This document shows, in pieces, positions 57,296 to 64,000 of a stretch of 64,000 nucleotides of DNA. The notes beneath the pieces were generated by a model. The model saw nothing but the letters and a program-made list of their open reading frames with translations. It was not told where the DNA came from and did not search any database. Location of the stretch: contig NZ_CP128360.1 of the NCBI RefSeq assembly GCF_030345095.1, forward strand, positions 2,604,001-2,668,000, read 5' to 3'. Position 1 is the stretch's first letter; each line of letters opens with the position of its first letter. A program made the position numbers and the translations under genes. Source of the stretch: Solwaraspora sp. WMMA2056. GTDB taxonomy: Bacteria > Actinomycetota > Actinomycetes > Mycobacteriales > Micromonosporaceae.

Positions 57296-58120
57296 CTACG
57301 GCCGTTCGGCCAGCGACTCGAGGTGGTCCCCCAGGTTTCGCTCGAGATCGTCGATCCCGATCTGCGCGATGAGTTTGCCGAGGGCCCGCCCTCGCGCCTG
57401 GGCGGCAGGTCCCGTGGTGGATCGGGCGGATTCGACGAACGACGCCAGCAGGTGCTCCTCCGGCGGCAAGGTGGAGCGGTTCACCTGGGTCTTGACCGCC
57501 GTGATGGCTTGCTTGTCGAAGCTGGCGATACGCCGGGCCACAGCGTCGACGAAGTCGTCGAGTTCGGCGTCGGGGATCGCCCGGGTAACCCAGCCGTACT
57601 GCGCGGCGCGGTCCGCGTCGTAGTCCTGACCGGTCAGGAGCACCTCCAGAGCCCGGTCACGGCCGAGGAGGTGGGCCAGTCGTTCGGTGCCGCCGGCGCC
57701 GGGGATCAGACCGAAGCCGACCTCGGGCTGGCCGAAGATCGCCTGTTCCCGGCTGGCGTAGCGCAGGTCGAAGGCGGCGGTGTACTCCGCGCCGCCGCCA
57801 CGGGTACGTCCCCGGATCGACGCGATGCTGACGAACGGTGCGGCAGCCAAGCGTACGCCGAGTTCGACGAACCCGGGCAGAGGTCCGCTGCCGGCCATCG
57901 CCGCGACAGCCGGGATCTGCTCGCCGTCGACGTGGTTGACGAAGAATCCCGGCGTTGCGCTGTCGAAGATGACGACGCTGACCGTTTCCTCGCCGCTCAG
58001 CCGGTCGACGATGTCGAACAGCTCAGCCATCGTGTCCGCGCCGATCAGGTTGAACGGTGGATTGGCGAAGGTGACTCGACGTACCTTCGACGACTGGTCA
58101 TCCACTGTGAACTGCTTCAT
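57296..58120 (-). CDS. enoyl-CoA hydratase/isomerase family protein
   Basis: A 274-residue crotonase-fold protein. ATG 58120 follows AAAGGAAAC. The oxyanion-hole segments are VSVVIFDSATPGFFVNHVD and SIRGRTRGGGAEYTAAFDLRYASREQAIFGQPEVGFGLIPGAGGTERLAHLLGRDRALEVLLTG, which hold both potential catalytic Glu residues (GGGAEY and GQPEVG). It could hydrate an enoyl-CoA or isomerise it. It lies 50 bases after the SDR gene and 76 before the TetR gene in one operon. Confidence 0.92.
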   Translation of the reverse strand: MKQFTVDDQSSKVRRVTFANPPFNLIGADTMAELFDIVDRLSGEETVSVVIFDSATPGFFVNHVDGEQIPAVAAMAGSGPLPGFVELGVRLAAAPFVSIASIRGRTRGGGAEYTAAFDLRYASREQAIFGQPEVGFGLIPGAGGTERLAHLLGRDRALEVLLTGQDYDADRAAQYGWVTRAIPDAELDDFVDAVARRIASFDKQAITAVKTQVNRSTLPPEEHLLASFVESARSTTGPAAQARGRALGKLIAQIGIDDLERNLGDHLESLAERP

Positions 58121-58170
58121 GAAGTTTCCTTTCGCTGGTCGAGTGGCGGAGTGTGGCGTAGGCGCGAGGT

Positions 58171-59172
58171 TCAGCGGCCGATGGTGGGGGATTGCGCCAT
58201 TCGCCGGAGTCCTTCTTCCACGGTGATCACCGGCTGATAGCCCAGTCGAAGCCGTGCGCGGGAGATGTCGTAGACGCGGTCGCGGCCCATGAACGAGACG
58301 ATCCACGGGGTGATCGGCGGCGCGGTGGCGCTGCGACGCGCTTTCGCGACGGCCTGCAAGACCGTGGCCAGCGGTGAGGCGACTGCCAGGGGGACGCTGT
58401 TGGCCTTGCTGACGTCGATGCCGCGGGTGGCCAGCAGCGGGGTGAAGAAGTCACGGGCGGGGCGAGGGCTGCCGTCGGTGACGTAGCAGATCAAGCCGTG
58501 TTCCCCACGGTCGAGTGCCAGCGTGAGGATGTGGGCGAGGTTGTCGACGTGGCAGAAGTCGACCAGGTGCCGCCCTCCGTCGATCCAGGAGAATCGGCCG
58601 GCTTCGACGGAGTCGATGAATCCCTGCAAGGTATGGGTCATGCCCTGGCCCCACAGGAACGGCGGTCGGATGACGACCAGGGAGGTGTTCCCGTGCGGCA
58701 GGGCAAGCAGTTCCTGCTCGGTACGGAGCTTCACCCGGCTGTACGCGATGTTCGCCTTGCCCGGGTCGGAGTTCTCGTCGACGGTGTGGTCGTGATTGGT
58801 GCCGGTGGAGACACTGGCTGCGGACACCAGGACGAATCGCTTGACCTGCGCGTTCACGGCGGCCTGGTAGAGGGCTCTGGTCGGCAGCAGGTTGCGGTCG
58901 ACGAAGACCTGGTCGGGCCCCCAGAACGCCATGAAGGCCGCCGCGTGCACCACGGCGTCGACCTCGTCGAGAATCGGTAGCCATGCCTGCCCGCTGCCGG
59001 ACCTGGTCAGGTCCGACAGGTCACCGCTGACCGGGAGCCCGCCGGCCGATGTGATCGCGTCTGCGGCCGCTGCGGACCGCGCGAGTGCGTGCACAGTGTG
59101 TCCGTCATCGACCAGCCGCCGCAGGATTGCTCCTCCGGCGAAGCCCGATCCACCCGTGAGAAAGATTTTCAT
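58171..59172 (-). CDS. extended SDR / 3-beta-HSD-like NAD(P)-dependent oxidoreductase
   Basis: A 333-residue extended SDR. ATG 59172 follows GAGGAG; GTG 59178 is in frame but too close to it. N-terminal KIFLTGGSGFAGGAILRRLVDDGHTVHALAR (TGxxGxxG type), VDAVVHAAAFMAFWGPDQVFVDRN, VSAASVSTG and the catalytic YSRVK (AYSRVKLRTEQELL) are present, with VIRPPFLWGQGM as a further family mark. It reduces or epimerises a sterol-, flavonoid- or sugar-like substrate. First gene of the TetR-regulated operon. Confidence 0.93.
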   Translation of the reverse strand: MKIFLTGGSGFAGGAILRRLVDDGHTVHALARSAAAADAITSAGGLPVSGDLSDLTRSGSGQAWLPILDEVDAVVHAAAFMAFWGPDQVFVDRNLLPTRALYQAAVNAQVKRFVLVSAASVSTGTNHDHTVDENSDPGKANIAYSRVKLRTEQELLALPHGNTSLVVIRPPFLWGQGMTHTLQGFIDSVEAGRFSWIDGGRHLVDFCHVDNLAHILTLALDRGEHGLICYVTDGSPRPARDFFTPLLATRGIDVSKANSVPLAVASPLATVLQAVAKARRSATAPPITPWIVSFMGRDRVYDISRARLRLGYQPVITVEEGLRRMAQSPTIGR

Positions 59173-59252
59173 CGACACTCCTCGACGATTGCGCCGGGCC
59201 TACGGCATTCCTGCGGTTCTGACTCCCGCGACCGAGAGCTCCGGCGTTGTGA

Positions 59253-59325
59253 GATGACAACGTCATCACGGTCAGCGTAGGCAGCCGAGATGACGCTGTC
59301 AACTGTCTGGGATGACTTTGTCATC
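59253..59325 (-). promoter_or_regulatory. SDR operon promoter with three GATGAC-N3-GTCATC sites
   Basis: Three palindromes lie in the 192-base gap: GATGAC-AAC-GTCATC (59253-59267), GATGAC-GCT-GTCAAC (59289-59303), GATGAC-TTT-GTCATC (59311-59325). The leftward promoter TTGACA (59302-59297), 17 bases, TACGCT (59279-59274) overlaps the middle site, and the others flank it. A TetR repressor from the same operon is the natural candidate. Confidence 0.85.
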
Positions 59326-59364
59326 AGCGGGAACCGGTCGAGGGGCCCGGACCGGGCGGCGGGG

Positions 59365-60024
59365 TCAGGTCACCAGACCCCGGCGGTACGCGTACACCAC
59401 GGCCTGGACCCGGTCGCGCAGGTCCAGCTTCGTGAGGATGCGTGACACGTACGTCTTGACGGTCTCCTGGCTGATCACCAGGGTCGCGGCGATCTCGCTG
59501 TTGGACAGGCCGTTGGCGATCAGCCGGAGCACCTCCAGCTCGCGTAGGGTCAGCGGAACGCCGGCCGTGGTGTCGTCGGCGGGGCGGATGCGTGCGGCGT
59601 ACCGGCCGACGAGTTGGCGGGTCACCTCCGGGGCCAGCAGCGCCGCGCCGGCGGCGACGGTCCGGATGCCGTGCAGCAACTGGGCCGGGGGCGCGTCCTT
59701 GAGCAGGAACCCGCTCGCCCCGGCGCGTAGCGCGTCGTACACGTACTCGTCGAGGTTGAAGGTCGTCACCACGAGCACCTTGACGGGATCCGCGACGCCG
59801 GCCCCGGCGAGCCTGCGGGTGGCCTCGATTCCGTCCAGCACCGGCATCCGTACGTCCATCACCACCACGTCGGGGCGCAGCCGGCCGGCGAGGTCGACGG
59901 CGGCCTGCCCGTCGCCGCACTCGCCGACCACCTCAAGGTCTGGCTGCGCGCCGATGATCGTCGCGAAGCCGGTACGGATCAGCGCCTGGTCGTCGCAGAT
60001 CAGCACCCGGACCGGGGCGGTCAC
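59365..60024 (-). CDS. NarL/LuxR-type response regulator
   Basis: A 219-residue two-component response regulator. GTG 60024 overlaps the kinase stop by 4 bases (GTGA). The receiver domain has acidic ICDDQALI, phospho-Asp in VVVMDVRMPVLDG (about 54), Thr in LVVTTFN and Lys in GFLLKDAPP. The DNA-binding domain is LTLRELEVLRLIANGLSNSEIAATLVISQETVKTYVSRILTKLDLRDRVQAVVYAY. It is downstream of a CPBP peptidase and kinase in one operon and probably controls that operon and others. Confidence 0.95.
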   Translation of the reverse strand: MTAPVRVLICDDQALIRTGFATIIGAQPDLEVVGECGDGQAAVDLAGRLRPDVVVMDVRMPVLDGIEATRRLAGAGVADPVKVLVVTTFNLDEYVYDALRAGASGFLLKDAPPAQLLHGIRTVAAGAALLAPEVTRQLVGRYAARIRPADDTTAGVPLTLRELEVLRLIANGLSNSEIAATLVISQETVKTYVSRILTKLDLRDRVQAVVYAYRRGLVT

Positions 60025-61175
60025 GACGGGCCGCCGGTGGGGATGCGGGCGCGGACCAGGAAACCGCCGCACCGCTGCCGGCCGGCGCCGAAGTCGCCGC
60101 CGAGCAGGCCGACCCGTTCGGCCAGGCCGGCCAGGCCGCGTCCCGCGCCGCCGGGAGACCCGGCGCTCGACCCCGATCCCGCGCTGCTGACCGTCACACT
60201 GATCTCCGTCTCGTCGTACCGGACGTGCACCGCTGTCGGCCCGCCGTGGTCGTACTTGAGTGCGTTCGTCAGGGCTTCCTGGACGACCCGGTAGGTGGTC
60301 GCCTCGGCGCTGCCGGTCGACTCCGGCGGCCCGCCCTCCTGCGTGAACTCCACCGGTTGGCCGGCCTGCCTGGTCTGCTCGACCAGTGCGTGCAGGTGGC
60401 CTGTGGACGAGGTGGCTGGCGTACCGCTGTGGTCGGGGTCGAGCAGGTCGAGCAGGTTCCGCAGGTCCGAGATCGCCCGCCGGCCGGTGCCGGTGATCGT
60501 GGTCAGCGTCTGGTCGAGGCGGTCCGGGGCGGCGGTCAGGTAGCGCGCCGCCTCGGCCTGCACCACCATCGCCGTCACATGGTGCGTCACGACGTCGTGC
60601 AGCTCGCGGGCGATCCGGGTGCGTTCGGCGATCCGGGTGCTCTCGGCGACGTGCCGGCGGTGCCGGGCCTCAGCCGCCCGGGTCGTCCGGAGCCACGCCC
60701 CGGCACCCCAGGCCAGGGCCAGGGCCAGGTAGAACGTGACGAACCCGGCCAGGCCTTCGGCCGACCCGCGCTGGTCGAGAGCGACGGCCAACAGCACGTA
60801 CGCGGCGGAGACCGCGACGAGGGTGGCGCGCCGGTGCCGGTCCAGGTGGGCTCCGGCGCTCAGCAGCGCGACCGGCAGCGCGGTGCCCGCGACCGTGTGG
60901 TAGCCGAGCAGCTGATCGGCGGCGAAACCGACCGACACCAGGGCGAGGCAGCTGCCCGGCCAGCGCCGGCGGCCGGCCAGCGGCAGGCACTGCAGGGCGA
61001 CCACGGCGACAGCCAGCGCGTCGAACGGACGGTCGGGCAGGTCACCGAGCCGCGTACCCCGGTTGTCCAGCGCCGGCACCATGGTCGCGACGGCGAGCAG
61101 CAGCGCCAGCGGAAGGTCCCGGACCGTGACGTCGCAGCGCTGCCACCGCTCCCGGACTCCCCGGAGGTCGATCAC
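60021..61175 (-). CDS. sensor histidine kinase (HisKA_3 type)
   Basis: A 384-residue histidine kinase. GTG 61175 overlaps the upstream CPBP gene by 4 bases (GTGA). Four to five N-terminal membrane segments (LALLLAVATMVPAL, DALAVAVVALQCLPLAG, GTALPVALLSAG, ATLVAVSAAYVLLAVALD, GFVTFYLALALAWGAGAWL) precede the dimerisation helix with phospho-His in RIARELHDVVTHHVTAMVVQAEAARYL (about 205). The ATPase has VVQEALTNALKYD (N-box) and GRGLAGLAERVGLLGG (G-box). A Gly/Ser-rich run replaces part of the usual DNGxG motif. Confidence 0.93.
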   Translation of the reverse strand: MIDLRGVRERWQRCDVTVRDLPLALLLAVATMVPALDNRGTRLGDLPDRPFDALAVAVVALQCLPLAGRRRWPGSCLALVSVGFAADQLLGYHTVAGTALPVALLSAGAHLDRHRRATLVAVSAAYVLLAVALDQRGSAEGLAGFVTFYLALALAWGAGAWLRTTRAAEARHRRHVAESTRIAERTRIARELHDVVTHHVTAMVVQAEAARYLTAAPDRLDQTLTTITGTGRRAISDLRNLLDLLDPDHSGTPATSSTGHLHALVEQTRQAGQPVEFTQEGGPPESTGSAEATTYRVVQEALTNALKYDHGGPTAVHVRYDETEISVTVSSAGSGSSAGSPGGAGRGLAGLAERVGLLGGDFGAGRQRCGGFLVRARIPTGGPS

Positions 61176-62008
61176 CGGGTGACCGTAGCAACCGGCCCGA
61201 CGCCGACGGCCCGCCGACGGCGGGCGACGATGTGCCCGCGCCGGTGGGCCAGCCACAGGAACACGACGGTCAGGATCGCCCCGGCGGCTACGGCGTACAG
61301 GCTCCCCTCCGGTCCGAACGCGCCGCCGGTGAGCAGAGCCGGGCCCGAGGTCGTGGCGTCCAGCAGCCCGTCCGGCTGGCCGGTGCCGGAGACGGCGGTG
61401 CCGAAGATGCCGCCGGCGGCGAAGTTCCAGCCGAAGTGCAGCCCGATCGGCAGCCACAGGTTGCGGGTGGCGACGTAACAGGCGGCGAGCATGAAGCCGG
61501 CTTCGATGGCGATGGCGGTCGCGCCCCACAGCCCGGCGTCCGGGTTGGGCAGGTGCGCCAGGCCGAACACCACCCCGGTCAGCAGCAGCGCGATCCAGGT
61601 GCCGGTGCGTTCCTCGACGATCCGGAACAGCACCCCCCGGAAGATCAGCTCCTCGGTCACGGCGGCGGCAGCCATGAATCCGATCAGCGCCACCGCGCCG
61701 GTCACCGAACCCAGCCCGTGCACCTGGTAGCCGCCGAGGGAGGCGATGGTGACGATGACGGCCACGAACATGGCGACGCCGATCAGCCCGCCCCACGCGG
61801 TCCGCGTCGCCGCGCCGGACCGGGCGATCTCCGTCGGTGCCCGGCGTTCGGTACGCCGTACCACCCAGGCGTAGACGAGGATCGCGGCGATGGCTGTCGC
61901 GACACCCGCTGCCAGCGTCAGCCAGGGGTTGCCGCCGACGCCGGCGACCACCCGGCTGCCGACGAATGCGACCGCCGCGACCGCCACGAGTTGTTTCACC
62001 AGACGCAT
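61172..62008 (-). CDS. CPBP family intramembrane metalloprotease
   Basis: A 278-residue Rce1/CPBP-type membrane protease. ATG 62008 follows AAGGAG. About six to seven hydrophobic segments hold the motifs AAAVTEELIFRGVLFRIVEER (EExxxR), FGLAHLPNPDAGLW (His) and LPIGLHFGWNFAAGG (HFxxN), the full catalytic set. Family members act in prenyl-protein processing, bacteriocin immunity or membrane signalling. Coupling to a two-component pair suggests that the kinase and this protease respond to the same envelope signal. Confidence 0.92.
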   Translation of the reverse strand: MRLVKQLVAVAAVAFVGSRVVAGVGGNPWLTLAAGVATAIAAILVYAWVVRRTERRAPTEIARSGAATRTAWGGLIGVAMFVAVIVTIASLGGYQVHGLGSVTGAVALIGFMAAAAVTEELIFRGVLFRIVEERTGTWIALLLTGVVFGLAHLPNPDAGLWGATAIAIEAGFMLAACYVATRNLWLPIGLHFGWNFAAGGIFGTAVSGTGQPDGLLDATTSGPALLTGGAFGPEGSLYAVAAGAILTVVFLWLAHRRGHIVARRRRAVGVGPVATVTR

Positions 62009-62143
62009 GAGTGCTCCTTCGACGTGACCGTGGCCGATGCGCCGCGGTCATCGTCGAAAGGCTATGAAGGAACCGACCGGTGGGTCGTCACCGTCGGGTG
62101 GACACTTCGGGTAGCTCGCGCGGGGGACAAGACCTGCCGTCGG

Positions 62144-63004
62144 CTACCCGGCCGTCTCGGTGATGTCGGTGCTGACGGCCAGCGGCCGGCCGGTCTCGAT
62201 GTCCCTGGTCAGGCTCTGGACGCGGGCCGTGGCCAGGCCGTACGAGTCGGATCCGAGAATCTGGTGCAGGGGCGCCGTGCCGGTCTCGGCGACGGTGATG
62301 ATCGCGGTGGCGGCCTTCGCCGGGTCGCCGAGCTGGGTGCCGGGCATGGCCAGGTGGGCGTCGGTCATCTCGCGGATGGCGGCGTATCCGTCGGCGGTCC
62401 GGCCGGGCAGGCGCAGGCTGGCGCGCAGGAAGTCGGTGCGCAGATAACCGGGTTCGATGAGGTTGACCCGGATTTCGGCATCGGCGACCTCGCCGGCCAG
62501 GGACTGGGTGAGACCTTCCAACGCGTACTTGGCGGCGCAGTACGCGCCCCAGCCGGGGAACGCGGTCAGCCCGAGGATCGACGAGACGTTGATGACGTGG
62601 CCGCTGCGGCGGACGCGCATCCCGGGCAGGACGGCGCGCAGCAGGTTCCACGCCCCGAAGACCTGCACGTCGAACAGCTCCCGTACCTCGGTGTCGCTGA
62701 TCTCCTCGACGGCGCCGAGCAGGCCGTAGCCGGCGTTGTTGACCACGACGTCGATGGCGCCGAAGCGGTCGGTGGCCGCCGCCACGGCGTCGACGACCTC
62801 CTGCTCGTCGGCGAGGTTCACCGGCAGAGCCAGCAGCCGCGACGTGTCGATGGACTCCAGGGCCGCGGTCAGCCGTGCGGTCGAGCGGGTGGTCGCCGCG
62901 ACGTTGTCGCCGCGCGCCAGCAACTGCTTGACCAGCTCGAGGCCGAGCCCGAGCGATGCGCCGGTGACGAACCAGGTCGCGGGTCCGGTGGTGGGGTACG
63001 GCAC
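62144..63004 (-). CDS. short-chain dehydrogenase/reductase (SDR)
   Basis: A 286-residue SDR. GTG 63004 follows AAGGAGAC, giving VPYPTTGPATWFVTGASLGLGLELVKQLLARG with the TGASxGLG cofactor motif. NNAGYGLLGAVEE, the Ser of INVSSILGLTA and YCAAKYALEGLTQSL (Tyr/Lys) complete the catalytic set. PGYLRTDF closes the cofactor region. It is divergent from an XRE regulator with a 169-base gap in which no strong operator stands out. Confidence 0.93.
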   Translation of the reverse strand: MPYPTTGPATWFVTGASLGLGLELVKQLLARGDNVAATTRSTARLTAALESIDTSRLLALPVNLADEQEVVDAVAAATDRFGAIDVVVNNAGYGLLGAVEEISDTEVRELFDVQVFGAWNLLRAVLPGMRVRRSGHVINVSSILGLTAFPGWGAYCAAKYALEGLTQSLAGEVADAEIRVNLIEPGYLRTDFLRASLRLPGRTADGYAAIREMTDAHLAMPGTQLGDPAKAATAIITVAETGTAPLHQILGSDSYGLATARVQSLTRDIETGRPLAVSTDITETAG

Positions 63005-63173
63005 GGTGTGTCTCCTTGTCGGTGTGTCGGCGTCCCTCCGGTCGGGGGACGGGCACCATGCTGCCGCCGCGTTCCAGACCCTCGACACCGTCTGCCGAGC
63101 CCAGCTCTGCCTGGGAACAGCATGCCCACCCTGGCGCTGGCACCAGGGGCGGCGGCGCGGCAATCATGGGGAG

Positions 63174-64000
63174 ATGGCGGGACACGCGGACCTCGGTGAC
63201 TTCCTGAGAAGACGTCGGGCCGCGATGACGCCCGAAGCCGCCGGCCTCGCCGTCCCGCCCGGTCAGAGCGGCCGGCGGGTACGCGGGCTGCGCCGCGAGG
63301 AGGTCGCCCACCTCGCCGGAGTGAGCGTCGACTACTACACCCGCCTGGAACAGGGCCGGCACGCCAGCCCGTCGGAGGCGGTTCTCGACGCCCTGGCCCG
63401 GGTCTTTCAACTCGACGCCGCAGCCCGTACCCACCTCACCGACCTGGCCCGCCCGGCCCGCCGCCGCGCCACCGCGGTCCGGATCCCGGCGCAGCGGGTC
63501 CGGCCCGCCATGGCGCAGCTGATCGCCTCGATGACCGACCATCCGGCCTTCGTCATCGGTCGGCGTACCGACGTCCTGGCCTCGAACGCCCTCGCCCGCG
63601 CCCTGCTCACCGACTGGACCCGCCTGCCGCCGAAGCACCGCAACTACACCCGGTGGCTCTTCCTCGACCCCGACGCCCGCGCCGCCTTCCTCAACTGGCC
63701 CACCGTGGCAGCCGAGGTGGCCGGCACGCTGCGCCTCTACGCCGGCAGATTTCCCGACGATCCGCAGCTCACCGAACTCGTCGGCGAACTGACCATCAAG
63801 AGCCCGGAGTTCCGCGCCTGGTGGAACGGCCACCAGGTGCACGAACGCACCCACGGCACCAAACAGATGGTCCACCCGGTGGTCGGCCCCATCACCATCC
63901 GGTACGAAGCGTTGGCGCTGCCCGGTGACGCGGACCAGACCTTGTTCATCTACACCACCGACCCGGGCAGCCCGTCACACGACAACCTGCGTCTGCTCGC
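63174..64000 (+). CDS. XRE family regulator with MmyB-like ligand domain (partial, 3' end off window)
   Basis: At least 275 residues; the end lies beyond the window. ATG 63174 begins MAGHADLGDFLRRRRAAMTPEAAGL. Residues about 8-80 are an HTH (RGLRREEVAHLAGVSVDYYTRLEQGRHASPSEAVLDALARVFQLD). The rest matches the MmyB-like PAS-type ligand domain (FVIGRRTDVLASNALARALLTDW, NYTRWLFLDPDARAAFLNWPTVAAEVAGTLRLYAG, GTKQMVHPVVGPITIRYEAL). Such regulators commonly control a divergent SDR gene, as seen here. Confidence 0.93.
   Translation, partial: MAGHADLGDFLRRRRAAMTPEAAGLAVPPGQSGRRVRGLRREEVAHLAGVSVDYYTRLEQGRHASPSEAVLDALARVFQLDAAARTHLTDLARPARRRATAVRIPAQRVRPAMAQLIASMTDHPAFVIGRRTDVLASNALARALLTDWTRLPPKHRNYTRWLFLDPDARAAFLNWPTVAAEVAGTLRLYAGRFPDDPQLTELVGELTIKSPEFRAWWNGHQVHERTHGTKQMVHPVVGPITIRYEALALPGDADQTLFIYTTDPGSPSHDNLRLL

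Overview
The window is about 70% G+C, with many GTG starts, leaderless-type starts and divergent gene pairs. It carries an F420-type PPOX oxidoreductase, a second ssb-like gene, an ATP-dependent DNA ligase B type gene, roadblock/LC7 proteins and a type VII secretion (T7SS) locus. Together these point to an actinomycete, most likely a member of the Micromonosporaceae. That assignment is inference from gene content and style, not from a marker gene.

Layout. 1-10.6 kb: a catabolic island with a lipoprotein binding protein, a CitE-type lyase, a family III CoA-transferase, a cyclase/amidohydrolase, an MmgE/PrpD protein, a hydantoinase-like amidohydrolase, cupin and SnoaL-like proteins, and an IclR regulator. 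Related 15-bp palindromes lie at three of its promoters. 10.9-25 kb: housekeeping and scattered genes: PPOX, Ssb paralogue behind two DnaA boxes, cobD-cobQ joined through a 21-bp inverted repeat, kinase, M48 and M20 peptidases, DNA ligase, a thiol transferase, two roadblock proteins, a Clp-N/HTH protein with double palindromes, and a BrkB membrane protein. 25-36 kb: a T7SS island (LysM membrane protein, EssC/EccC-like ATPase, two WXG100-size proteins) with a large WXG/coiled-coil/papain-fold toxin and an adjacent immunity candidate. 36-42.6 kb: a secreted Ig-like protein, then a divergent CHAT (caspase-like) protein and a subtilase-sigma factor-small protein operon. 42.7-50.9 kb: secreted and membrane proteins and several regulator/enzyme pairs with clear operators (ketopantoate reductase-like; SDR/TetR; frameshifted WYL regulator/VOC protein) and a TPR protein.

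51-54 kb is a mobile-DNA scar. An IS701-type element is split by an IS3 element with a CGG target duplication, and removing the IS3 restores the IS701 reading frame exactly. It lies beside a probable recombinase fragment and a tRNA-Arg(CCT) gene. 54-64 kb is regulator-rich: AraC/FAD monooxygenase, an SDR-enoyl-CoA hydratase-TetR operon behind three GATGAC-N3-GTCATC sites, a CPBP-histidine kinase-response regulator operon joined by GTGA overlaps, and an SDR divergent from an XRE regulator. The first and last genes run off the window.

How the genes work together. The catabolic island looks like one IclR-controlled pathway that imports a substrate, hydrolyses a ring or amide, activates an acid with CoA and cleaves it; the substrate cannot be named. 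The T7SS island probably exports the papain-fold effector. The CHAT/subtilase/sigma cluster looks like a protease-linked signalling module of unknown trigger.
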